A DNA stretch of 64,000 bases from Deinandra increscens subsp. villosa (lineage: Eukaryota > Streptophyta > Magnoliopsida > Asterales > Asteraceae): assembly GCA_039602395.1 (NCBI GenBank), contig JBCNJP010000008.1:18606354-18670353 (forward strand). The letters are read 5' to 3'. The notes under the pieces are model-generated. The model was given only the letters and a program-made list of their open reading frames with translations. It searched no databases and was not told the origin of the DNA. The position numbers were made by a program, and so were the translations under genes. Positions 33,282-43,908 of this stretch are shown one piece after another; the first letter of the stretch is position 1; the number at the start of each line of letters is the position of its first letter.

Positions 33282-33399
33282 GGTGATCATGAAGTTGAAG
33301 AGGATGAGACTCTTAACATCATAGTCAAAGAGGGTGACGAGAATGACATGGGTTCAATCATTCATGAAAGTGGACGTGAAGACCATTTCATCAAGGAAA

Positions 33400-34719
33400 A
33401 GAAAACAGTTTCTTTCTCACTCGATTTCTCCCTGTACGTTGCATACAAACACACACACAAACACTTTCATATTCAATCTCAGTTGCAAGGTTTTGTGATT
33501 CAATCATGTTGAAGACTTTGTTGGATCGCATGAAGCGTGATCATGATGGTGATCACGATAGGTTTTTCAGTTTATGCCTGTAAAATTTCAGAGGCTAACT
33601 CCAAGTATAGAGAAAATTAGACATGCCACCACATGTATGCTTGTGTTTGACTTTTTGTGCAATTTGACTTGAAACTGTGCATCTATGTTTTCCTACAAGT
33701 TTAGGACTTGTGTTTAAGTGTTAGGACCAATGTGAATTCTTAATGAAATATTTGTTTATTGATAAGCAATTCGTCCTAGCGACAACCTCTAATTTGGTTA
33801 GACCGCATTCACTAAAATAGGTCAATCCTAACCAACATATAAAGTCAAGTGCTGTGTACTAGTGCAACCTAAGGTGAGTTTCACTACTCTATTTAGTTAT
33901 ATCCGGTTGAGGATGATAACACACAACTCGTTGCATCCAGTAAAGGATGGCAATGCAAAGACAAAGGTATTTTGTCTGTTTTAGTAATTATCCAACACAT
34001 ATCACATGATTCACTGAATGCACTTTAAATTACAAAAAATCCTTACTTTCTCGGGCCGTTAATATAGAATAGCGAGGTAATGTTGAGTAGTACTACTGGG
34101 GATTGAGACCCCCGCTCAGCGGTGCACGTGATGCACCCTCCCGACTGGTGGTCGGAATGAGAACAATATTAGCCTAGAAATACCGTGATCGGGAAAGACA
34201 CGGGGAAGGCAAATCGCACAGGCTAAAACCTGTGACGCATAGTCAGCTTCGGTTGCGAACATTCAGGTGAACATAAGCATAGGCTAGCTACCTAACGATA
34301 TGGACATTACATGTAATTTACGAATTGGTCTTTCATTATTCGTATGCATTTTTTTTTGGTCTACACAGGTAAGTGTAGACTGCTTCTGTGAACTCACCAG
34401 ATTTTGCTGACACTTGATTGTTGAATGCTTTTCAGGTCGCTTAGAGGATCAAGGAGGCACAGGCGTAGGCAATACTCAATTTTGTATAATGTTTGGGGAA
34501 ATGCACTTCAACACTTTTATTTCATAATTTGGAAAAACAACAACTTGGTACACTTTTAAAAGCTTCCGCTAAAATGCAGTGTAAACTCTGTTTTGTAAAG
34601 TGTAATGTAAAACTGAGTTAATCTTTCAATTATGGCTTGATTTGTAACTAAAGAATTGGATCCTGGTCTGGATCACACCCCACACGGTTATACTCAGTTA
34701 GTGGAAATTGGGGGTGTGA
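33400..34719 (+). repeat. Ty3/gypsy LTR E1 (5'-truncated)
   Basis: It shares with LTR D, in the same order: a TTTCTCCC...ACACACACAC segment (33425), CAACCTAAGGTGAGTTTCAC (33865-33884), the GCGAGGTAATGTTGAGTAG block (34073), GTGAACTCACCAGATTT (34388) and the end GTTAGTGGAAATTGGGGGTGTG (34698-34717, last bases mutated to AAA). The expected TGTGACATCC start is not found, so the left part is lost or replaced by the sequence after the CCHC gene; the left boundary is approximate. No coding region. Confidence 0.65.
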
Positions 34720-35439
34720 AAGTTTTTCATAATTTTTCTTCAATTTCCTTCAAGTTTGAGTGTTTCTGGTGCTAAAACTGATTTCGATCTATTCCTAGTG
34801 TGTTTTCGTTACTTACTGTTGCAAATTTTAGTTTAATTCGTTTAAATTCGTGATATTCATAATATTTTGTGTTGGTTCGCCAAAATATCTATTGGTTCGC
34901 TGGATGAGTGTTCTGGTTCGCTAGTGTATCTGCATGTTGGTTCACTAGGTAATATTCATAAGTTGGTTCGTTGGTTTTTGGTTCGCTGGTACATATTCAT
35001 ATTGGTTCACCAGTAGATATTCATCAGTGGTTCGGAACAGTTACAACTAACCATTGGTTCGTGATCTTGATTGGTTATCTGAAATTATTGGTTGGTTCAC
35101 TAGTTCACCTGTTTCAATTGGTTCGTTTGAATTGGTACGTTGAGGTTTATGGTTTACTGAGCGTGTTCTTGTTCGGTCAAAGTTTTTGGTTTACTGGTCA
35201 AAGGATTGGTTCGTTAGAAGTGTTATTGGTTCGCTGGCAGAAAAGTAGTGTTCACTAAACTGATGTAACTTGAGTTCTGTTTTGAGTTACGGAACCCAAT
35301 ACCAGCCAAAACAACCGTCTCGAAGAGATCTACAATTTTAATCGCCTTACAGCTAGTACCCTCCATTGACCCCCAAAATCCACTTCTAAGACCTCCGTTT
35401 TTGCCTTCGAAGTTTTCAATACCGAAAGTTTATATCAAG
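34720..35439 (+). other. Leader of copia remnant K with TTGGTTCG array
   Basis: Untranslated leader ahead of a gag homologue. Between 34870 and 35250 the motif TTGGTTCGC/TTGGTTCAC recurs many times at irregular spacing, as in the leaders of A (CGGACCA) and B (GTTCGG). The 5' LTR and primer binding site are missing because gypsy LTR E1 adjoins directly. Confidence 0.6.
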
Positions 35440-37104
35440 ACGTCTGATTTTCCAGCATTTTCAGCTGCTCAAACTTCAATGCAACTCATGATGAGTTATG
35501 ATAATGAAATAGGAACAACTCAGGAAGGTTCCCAAGTTGTTAAGATTTGAGGATTATCATAATTAGAAGAAACAATTTGAATTATACATATTTTCTCAAG
35601 ATGTTGATTGTTGGATACCAATTGAAAAAGAGTATGAGTATCCAATGGTAAGTGCTAAACAGCCAAAAATGATTAGTGATTTTGATGCTGATGAAAGAAA
35701 ACTTTTTGCAAGAGAGAAGAAAACTTATAGTTTTCTTACAATGGCATTACCTAAGGATTTGATGCATCAGTTTAAGAAGTTTTCAACTAAGGAATTATGG
35801 GAAGCTATTTGAGAAAGATCCGATGGTAATGAGCAATATAATAAGACCCGAAAGAAAGTTTTAAAGAAAGAATTTGATAATTATGGGCATTGTGAGAATG
35901 AGAAAGTATCAGATTTGTTTGCAAGATTCTCACATTTAATAAATGAACTTGAAGTTGTGCAAGTTAAAAAGGAGGATGATGAGTTAAAAGAGAAATTTCT
36001 AGAAGCTCTGTCAAGCAAGTGGGAAAATTATGTTTTGCTGTTAACTCATGATCCAAATTATTCAAGTTGAACATTCAATCAATTGACAAGCAAATTACAA
36101 GCTCGTGAAATGGAAATGATTGTGAAAAAGTCAGCAAATGCTCCCATTCAGAATTCTGAATTATACTTTGGTAAAAATTCAGCTACTATGAATGCTAAAG
36201 CTAAGTCAGGTTTTAGTCCAAGTCTAAATCCTGCTCCAACAACTTTTCTTCCTGGAAGGTATGATAATTCTGGTTACTCTTCAGGTTGCAGTTTTACATC
36301 TCCTGATAAATCAACGAATAGTTCTATTCATGTTAAAACAACTAAAGATTTAGTTGCGTTGATATCAACTTTCATATCATCTTCCTGTGGATCAATATTT
36401 GGTAACATTGGTGAAGCTGATTTGTTTGGAGATGACTTAGATCATTTGGATGATGATCATCTGAATGAGTTAGATTTGAATTGGTAGTTTGCTATGTTGG
36501 TTTAAAGAGGTAGAAGATTCATGAAGAAACATGGAAATACGTCTTTTATTCCATGAGGGAAACTTGGATTGGATAAGTCAAATGTTAGAAATGTTCCAAG
36601 ATTGGACATTTTGCTCGTGAATGCAATCAATCATCATCTGAGAAGTCTAATTCAGATAATCATGTTCACAAATCTACTACATCTAAATGGTACAGAAGCA
36701 AAAGCTATGGTGTCTCATGGTCATGAATGTATTGATTGGTCATAACATTTTGCAGAAAATTTTTCGAATGAATCTGCTTTTGTTAGTCACTCTTAAGCAA
36801 ATGATGCTAGAATGGAAACTATGTCAGAACTTTGTTTCATTGACGAATCATTTCAAGCGTTGATGGCAAATATGCAAGTTGAATCAAGTGATTCTGATTC
36901 TAAAGTAAGTGGTTATGAATCTACTAGTGAATTTTGTTCACAAAAGGATAGAAAGATTCAGGAATTGGTTAAAGAAAATGAAGTTTTGATTGTTGAAAGC
37001 AAAAAGAAGGAAGAAGAGTTAGAAATTTACAAGAAGAAATGTGAAGATTCTGATGAGATTATCAAGACAAATGAGAACTTAATCAAAGAAAAGAGTTTGA
37101 TATT
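35440..37104 (+). pseudogene. Copia gag remnant K
   Basis: Homologous to gags A, B and G. The start codon has become ACG (35440). The capsid landmarks YDNEIGTTQ, LTMALPKDLMHQF, RSDGNEQYNK-type and EALSSKWENYVLLLTHD are spread over several frames with multiple stops. The longest open piece is 36083-36487, with LQAREMEMI and the acidic DDLDHLDDDHLNELDLNW. The first zinc knuckle near 36600 is frameshifted. Coiled-coil sequence continues at 36812-37104 and stops abruptly at the LTR of element F (37105). It is clearly older than A and B. Confidence 0.8.
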
Positions 37105-37915
37105 TATTAGAGCACAATGTAATTGTAACACAAAACAGTCAAGTATTAGAAGAAAAGATAAGATACATCCTTAAAAGAGAAAGGATACGAAAGTCTGTAT
37201 GAATTACAGATTTCTACATAATTTCTGTATTCATACAGAACTACTCTGGAAATTCCAAAGTGGTTCTGTACAGACCAAATTCTACAGAAATCCTCACTTC
37301 TGTAGAAAGCTTCTAATGGGAAGCATCCGTAGTCTTCAAAGAAGAGTCCAGAAGGAGTTCTGGACTATCAGAAGATAAAGATTACGAGAAGAACAAATTC
37401 TACCTTTGTGTGAAGAACAAGCAAAATGAATGCCAACTTGGCATTAATCACGAAGGCAGTTGAAGACAGTTGAAAAAGAGATAAATTGAATATCTTCAAT
37501 TTATCTCTATATACTCTGACACACTCAAACATCAACCGTCCTCAACCACCTTATCCAAATACAACTTACTACATCTTCCTATAAGGCTATCCGTAGTGGG
37601 GCTCCATGGGGGCGCCATGGAGCCCATAACGCCCCTATAGCGCCCCTCTCCCACCCCCCAGGGCGCCATGTTAGCAGAAATGGCTTGGGGCGTTACCAGC
37701 ATCACGCATCCCCTCTCTCACTTTCGGGCGCCATGGGCGCTACCCCCACTACGCTGGGGCCGTATGGGGCGCCATGGAGCCTGTCCATTACGGATAGCCT
37801 AAATAGCAAACTAACTTCACCAAACAAAGCAAGACATAAAGCATACAATTCAATATCTTCTCAAAGAAATTACAGCATCACTCCCATAGAAAAGTTATTT
37901 ATGTTGATACATAGT
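37105..37915 (+). repeat. Element F LTR, containing a MITE
   Basis: It starts at 37105 (TATTAGAGCACAATG, first TG mutated) exactly where gag K ends. It matches the fragment at 12144 for about 250 bp. The right boundary is uncertain (about 37880-37915) because no primer binding site is recognisable. A 215-bp MITE is inserted at 37585-37799. Confidence 0.55.
37585..37799. mobile_element. GC-rich PIF/Harbinger-like MITE (215 bp)
   Basis: Terminal inverted repeats start GGCTATCCGTAGTGG and, from the other side, GGCTATCCGTAATGG (14 of 15 match), flanked by 3-bp target duplications TAA (37582-37584 and 37800-37802). The interior is unusually GC-rich, with GGCGCCATGGAGCC palindromes. It has no coding capacity. 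A 3-bp TAA/TTA target fits the PIF/Harbinger superfamily. Confidence 0.75.
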
Positions 37916-38766
37916 CATACTATAAACTCGTGTAAACTATTATTTACATTTGAGATCAAAAGGCATAAAAAGGAAACTCTTAAACCTCTTTTATGCCTCA
38001 TTTCAGAAAAAATTCTACACAACAGTCAAAAGGCTCAAACTAAATGTCAAGAGCATCACATACAACAAATCTGGTATTGTGATTCTGGATGCTCTACCCA
38101 CATGACTACGGAAGTAAAATTGTTAAACAATTATGTGAAAAAAAAGAAGATCCATAACCTTTGGTGATGGTATAAAATACAAAACCATTAGGTATGGAAC
38201 CATTACCAATGGTGAAGTCACAATTGAAAATGTGTCACATGTCCAAGGACTAAAATACAACTTATTAAGCTGTGGACAATTATGTGATAAAGGCTTCAAA
38301 CTTACTCTTTACTCCAACAAGTGTGAACTTGTTGGACTAACGACAATAAAATTTACCTAACTAGAAAAAGAATAAATCAGAGACTCTACTTTATAAATTT
38401 CAACAATCTAATTTCAAATGAGTCCTTTTGTCTTGTTTAAAAGTCCTCTAACAAAGAATTTGAGCTATGGCACAAAAGACTATCCCATCTGAACCATAGA
38501 ACAATTGCTGAACTAGCAAATAAAAAGATGGTAAAAGTCTTCCTTCCATACCCTCAAAAATCAAGGAAATATGTGAAGCTTGTCCAAATGGGAAAAATGA
38601 AAAATCTTCTCACAGAAGTCTTCAAGAAACATCTGGAAGCCAACCACGTGAGTTAATTCACATGGCTCTCAGTGGACCCATAAGCACAGAGAGCCTTGGT
38701 GGAAAGAAGTACATTCTAGTTATGGTGGATGACTTCTCCAGATACACATGGGTTGAATTCTTGAAA
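37916..38766 (+). pseudogene. Copia protease and integrase start, element F
   Basis: The frame 37685-38167 reaches the copia protease active site at about 38075 (IWYCDSGCSTHMT). A frameshift near 38150 follows, then the protease body (GEVTIENVSHV, LKYNLLSCGQLCDKGF). The integrase zinc-binding part is near 38460 (FELWHKRLSHLNHRTIAELA), and the core begins at 38660 with HMALSGPISTESLGGKKYILVMVDDFSRYTWVEF. It stops at 38766, where element G begins. The gag between LTR and protease is missing. At least three frame changes make it non-functional. Confidence 0.8.
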
Positions 38767-39130
38767 TGTTGATACATTATTTGGCAACGAGCTGAATCAG
38801 ACAAAGAGTGGAAGACTTGAAGATTACAACCTATATTACTGTTGGCCGAACTCTGGCCGAACCCCAGCCGAACCTTGGCCGAACCTGAGGTTCGGACAAG
38901 CCTAGGAGTTCGGCCGAACGATGTATATATATAGGTTGTAGTTGTGTCTTTTGTAACTAGTTTTTGATCAGAGTTTTGAGCGAGTAACTGTGTGTTTTTG
39001 TGTTCTGATTCTCTCTGTAATCTGTTACGATTTTAATGAGAGATTGAGCATTGTTATTTACACCATTTGTTCTCGTTTCTATTATACAATTGATGTAGAA
39101 CTAATCCGATCCGTCACTCCAGCGTTTTCA
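38767..39130 (+). repeat. Element G 5' LTR (364 bp)
   Basis: It starts TGTTGATACATTATTTGG and ends CCAGCGTTTTCA. The primer binding site TGGTATCAGAGC follows at 39133-39144. It closely matches the split LTR of G' at 17347-20279. It carries alternating CCGAAC/GTTCGG motifs (38845-38915) and a TATATATATAG promoter-like segment (38926). The left flank lies in the element F integrase. Confidence 0.88.
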
Positions 39131-39144
39131 AGTGGTATCAGAGC

Positions 39145-39652
39145 TTTCCGGTATCGTTTGGTTCGATTTTGATTCAATTATGTGATTCAAAGCTCGTTTT
39201 TCATCTTCGTTTCTGAAAAACTGCGTCAAAAACATCATGATTTACGTTCAAGTTCCTTGTTTTTGTCCATTTTCGTTTGATTGATTGTCCTGAGCTCGAG
39301 TGGTTGTGTTTTTCTGTGAGATTAAAATTTTCCGAAATTTTCTTGTTCGGCCGAACCGCTAGTTCGGCGTAACCGCTCTGATCCTGAAGTTCTGAGTGAA
39401 GTTCGGTCTTATTCACGTTCGTTGAGAGTTCGGAGTTCACTCGGAGGGAGTTCGGTGAGATTTCAACTTCGGTGAGAGTTTGGTGAAAGTTCGGACATAG
39501 TTCGGAGGTATATCAGTGAGAGTTCAGAGGTCTGAGAGTTCGGAGGACGTTCGATCAGTGTATTTGAGTTTGGAGAAGGTTCGGAGCACGTTCGGAGGGT
39601 TATACAAGTTCGGAGCACGTTCAGACCAATCAAAAACTTGAAATTTTTCAAG
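39145..39652 (+). other. Element G leader with GTTCGG array
   Basis: Non-coding leader. Between about 39340 and 39625 the hexamer GTTCGG (with a few GTTCAG variants) is repeated at irregular distances. The same motif is in the G LTR and in the leader and LTR of element B. Confidence 0.75.
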
Positions 39653-39816
39653 ATGTCGGATTTTCAAGCGTTTGCTGCGATTCAGTCTCAGATGCAGACT
39701 TTATTGAATTACGACAATGAAATTGGGACTACCCAAAAAGTTCCCAAACTATTCAAGTTTGAAGATTATGCAAATTGGAAGAAAAGGTTCGAGGCTTACA
39801 TTGGAACGACCGATCC
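39653..39816 (+). pseudogene. Element G gag, first part (split by element B)
   Basis: It begins MSDFQAFAAIQSQM at an ATG at 39653 and runs through YDNEIGTTQKVPKLF and YANWKKRFEAYIG. At codon GAT (39812) it is interrupted by element B. The target duplication GATCC (39812-39816 and 45963-45967) lets the reading continue at 45963 (DPDLWIALMH). Confidence 0.9.
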
Positions 39817-40164
39817 TGTTGATAGCTGATATGTGCGTCATGTGAAGTATCAAGCAATGTACAAGATCATGTTAAATTAGGTCTGGCCGAACTAGGTCCG
39901 AACCTGAAGTTCGGACTGGCCGAACCTGAGGTTCGGCCGAAGCTTGGCCAGCTGGTATAAATATGTGTTTGGTCTTTGTAATTGTTAGTTCTGAGCGTGA
40001 GAGATTTCTGCTAAGTGTGTGTTTCTGAGAGTGTTTCTCTGTGTCTATATTCTGAGTGTTACTGATTGTAATTGTTCGTTTTGATCAATAAATCAATCGG
40101 TTAATTACGTTTCGATGTCCGATTAGCTAGATCGAGTAGACGATCCGATGCTCACGCATTTTCA
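39817..40164 (+). repeat. Element B 5' LTR (348 bp)
   Basis: It starts TGTTGATAGCTGATATG and ends CTCACGCATTTTCA. It contains the inverted motif pair CTGAAGTTCGG / GAGGTTCGGCCGAAG near 39900-39945 and TATAAATATG as a probable TATA box (39956). The primer binding site follows two bases later. Confidence 0.94.
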
Positions 40165-40178
40165 AGTGGTATCAGAGC

Positions 40179-40650
40179 TTTCTGGTTCACTCTACTAATC
40201 TGTGGTTGCTATGTTCGGATTTTTGAAGCATTTTTCGTGTTTCTCGAGTTTGTTTTCGTGTTGTTCATCAATTCTATCGAGTGTTTGGTGTCAAATCTGT
40301 TCCTAAATCACTTTATATTGGTTTTACTAATCCACAGTAACGAGTTTCGTCAAAATCAGTCATTTTTCGCGAGTTTTTTAAAAATGAGTTCGAAGTTCGG
40401 AGTCTCCTGATCAGGTTCGGAGTAACTGCTCCGAACTTAAAGTTTGGTCGACATTCGGTCCATCTTCGGTGAGAGTTAGGTCGGTGCGAGATCGGAGCTA
40501 CATAGGTTCGGTCGACGTTCGGACGATTGATTTTGTTTCGAAGCAAGTTCGGACGGAGTTCGGACTTTGGTTTTAAGTTCGGACAGAGTTCGGAGCTTAG
40601 TTATAAGTTCGGAGAGAGTTCGGCCGGCAGAATCTTAATTTTTTCATACG
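40179..40650 (+). other. Element B leader with GTTCGG array
   Basis: Non-coding. Between 40388 and 40625 the hexamer GTTCGG occurs about ten times, plus two TTCGG variants, at irregular spacing and all in sense orientation. Confidence 0.78.
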
Positions 40651-43600
40651 ATGTCGGAATTTCAAGCATTAGTTGCAATGCAAAGTGCAATGCAAACCAT
40701 GTTGAATTTTGATAATAAAATTGGAACAAGTCAGAAAGTTCCCAAATTGTTGAAACTTGAAGATTATCAAAATTGGAAGAAACGGTTTTCTGCATACATA
40801 AGCACAAACGATATTGATCTATGGATTCCGATTCGGAAATTGTATGAACGACCAACTGAAGAAGGAGATTATAAGAAACTTCAAGATTTTGATGCTGCTG
40901 AATTGAAAAGTTATGAGCTTGAAAAGAAAGTTTATGGTTATCTTACAATGGCTTTACCTTCTAAATTATTACATCAGTTCAGCACTTGTAAGAAATCAAA
41001 GCAATTGTGGGATGCTCTCTCAGCAAGATGTGAGGGTAATGATGATTACAAGAAAAGTCGGAAGAAAGTTTTGAAAAAAGAATTTGATAATTTTCAAAAC
41101 TATGAAAATGAGAACATTACTGCTCTCGTTTCACGGTTTTCACATCTAATGAGTGAATTAAAGGTAGTTGGTATTGAGAAATCTGATGCTGATTTGAAAG
41201 AGAAGATTATGGAAGCTTTACCTGAGAAGTGGGAGAATTATGTTTTGCTGCTCACTCATGACAAGGATTATTCTACAATGACGTTTCACGAGCTTACTGG
41301 AAAAATTCATGCTCGAGAAATGGAAATGTTAAATTCAAAGAAATCAACTGATACTTTGCAAAATCCTGAATTGTATCATGGTGAGAATACGGCAAGCATG
41401 AATGCTAAAACTAAACCAAGTCTGAGTTCTGCACCTAGTACAGCTTTCTTGACTGGAATTTCTGATAATTCTGATAACAAGTCTTCACGGGGTTGTAGCT
41501 TTACAATTCCAAATTTTTCAAATCAGAATGCTTTTTCTGCTGAATCAACGGAGGCTTGTGCTAAAATGATTTCTGCCTTGATTTCATAATCTTTTGGTTC
41601 GATTATTATGAATGTTGCTGATGCAAAGTTAACCAGTGATGATCTTGATGCTCTTGATGATGATCAACTAACTGAATTGGATATATCTTGGCAGTATGCT
41701 ATGTTATGTCAAAGATCGAAGAGATTCTTCAAGAAGCATGGAAGAAATCTTTCTGGTGATAAATTGGGTTTTGACAAGTCTAAGTTGAAATGTTATAAAT
41801 GTTCGCAACTTGGACATTTTGCCAAAGATTGTCAACAGGCACATGAAAGCAAGCATGGTTTTACACAATCACCCAAGCCTGGTTTTACTCAACCATCTAC
41901 TAGTAACACAAGCAAGACAACAACTTTGACAGCTCAACATGATGGTGTTTATGATTGGGGTCAACAGTTTGGATATTATACATCAGCATTAATTGTAACT
42001 CATGAGCAAGATGATTATTATTCTGATTCAAGTTCATATGACGCTGCTGAAAATGAAAAAATTTGAATCTAGGATTGAAGCCTTGATGAAAGAAAAAGAG
42101 TTTTTAATTGACGAAGTCAAGAGAGTTACTACTGATTTCAAAAAGATTAGTTCGGAGTTGGGAATTTCTAAAGAAAATGAGAAGGAATTGAGTCTGAAGA
42201 ATGAATGTTTCCTTAAAGAAATCAAATTGCTGAATGACGTTTTAGAAATTTCTAAACAAGATAAAAGGAATGTTGAAGCTGCAAAAGCTAAGATTTGTGA
42301 AGAAAGGGATGAGTTGATAAAAGAAGTCAAGAAATGGAAGGATGAAGCGGAGGATACTGCTTCTGATTTCACGAATTTGTTTGATAAATCAAAAGTTAAG
42401 CTTGATCTGCTTACAAAGAATGTTGAAGAATCAACTGCTAAGATTAAAGCGTATCAAGTTGACATGGGAAAGTTGTTGGATGAGAAGCGGGAGTTGGTTC
42501 GTGTCAATAAAGTTCAAGCAGCAAATTTGGAGATTCAAAAGCGTAATGAAGATAAATTGAAGAAGGAATTATTTGAAGGACTTGATAATCTTCGCTTGCA
42601 AAAATTTGAAACTCACAAAGTTGCAAAGCGTTTGATTGCTAAAGAAAAGGAATTTGCTGAGGCTCAACAGAAAATTTTTGATCTGAAAATTCAAGTTCTT
42701 GATGCTAATCGATTGCCAATAATGTTTCAAATTCTCAAGTTTTTACAAGTTTCTTAGCTAACGATGAAAATTTTGAGAAAATGTTTGATAAGACTGCATA
42801 ACCCCCTTCTCATATCAAAGAAGCTTTCAAAGATGTGAAGGAACAAGTTGATGATTTTGATTATTCAAAGGTTTCATCATCTACTGTTGAGGATGAGAAA
42901 GTTGTGACGAAGAAGAAGAACAGGAAGAATAAGAAAAAGAAGGAAAAGAAATATGCAGTTTCTTCTGCTCCAAAGTTTGTATCTGGTTCATCTTCTGCTG
43001 ATAATGAGAAGTCGGCTACTTCGAGTGACAAGATTCAGTCTCAACCTGAGTTTGATGAAAAGATCTTTTATGATCAAAAGAATGTAACTGAAGTAAAAGC
43101 TGAATTCTCTCGTTTAGCGAATAATGGACATTTTACATCTGAAGAGAAGATTTCTGGAAAGCATGTGGGATTGGGTTTTCATGGGATGAAAGACAAAGCT
43201 GAGAAGGTTCAAGCATCCTCATCTCAAGATTTAAAGAAATTAAAGATGAAACAAGTGAAGAAGGAAGTTTTTCAAGCTGATAGAGTTCAACCCAAGCGGT
43301 TTTATAAACTCAAGGGTTCGGATCAATTATTTTCTGACAAAGAATTTCCACTTTATTGTGTTGATGCTCGGAAGATTGCTGAGGTCTTTGTGAAAGCTAA
43401 CATTTCTTCTGATAGTTCTCAATCTCGGAGCCCTACATCCAAATGGGTACATGATCACAGGCATCAGGTATATGATTTTCATTCTGATCATGTTCAAGAT
43501 ATTCATGTGTGTTCTTCGCAGGAACATCAAAGATGGGACAAAACGAAAAGAATCTGCTATATTTGTCGCCAACCAGGGCATATGGCAAAAGATTGTCCAT

Positions 43601-43908
43601 CTCCTGCTGATTTATCCCAAAGGTTTCTTAAGAAACCAGTTTTTGGTAAACCTGCCAACACAAAGTTCTTCGATGAACAAGGCAGAGTGTTTGATGACGT
43701 TGAACCTATATTCTTTCATAAACAAAAACGTTTTGTTCCAATGTTTACAAAGGGTCAAAGTGTAGGTTCATCATCACAGTCACCTGTGATTGTTTCATCA
43801 AAAACTGAATTACCAAAACAAAAACAATGGAAACCTAAGGTGGTTTCTAAGCAAAACAAGGACACTGGTTGACCAGAAGTGATTCGCTTCGGGTCATTTT
43901 TGGACTAA
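40651..43908 (+). pseudogene. Element B gag (large, two CCHC knuckles, broken)
   Basis: It starts at ATG 40651 (MSEFQALVAMQSAM). The capsid domain (YLTMALPSKLLHQF, LWDALSARCEGND, IMEALPEKWENYVLL) runs to a TAA at 41587-41589. The frame continues with acidic sequence and knuckle one, CYKCSQLGHFAKDC (about 41790-41830). A frame change near 42058 leads into a long coiled coil (42070-42700), then another near 42716 and a TAA near 42801. From 42835 follow a Lys-rich stretch, KNVTEVKAEFSRLANNGH, SGKHVGLGF and knuckle two, CYICRQPGHMAKDC (43555 on). The end matches A, with a TGA at 43870 in place of arginine, then PEVIRFGSFLD to the stop at 43908. Five defects in a young element suggest that gag too may be supplied in trans. 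Confidence 0.9.
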
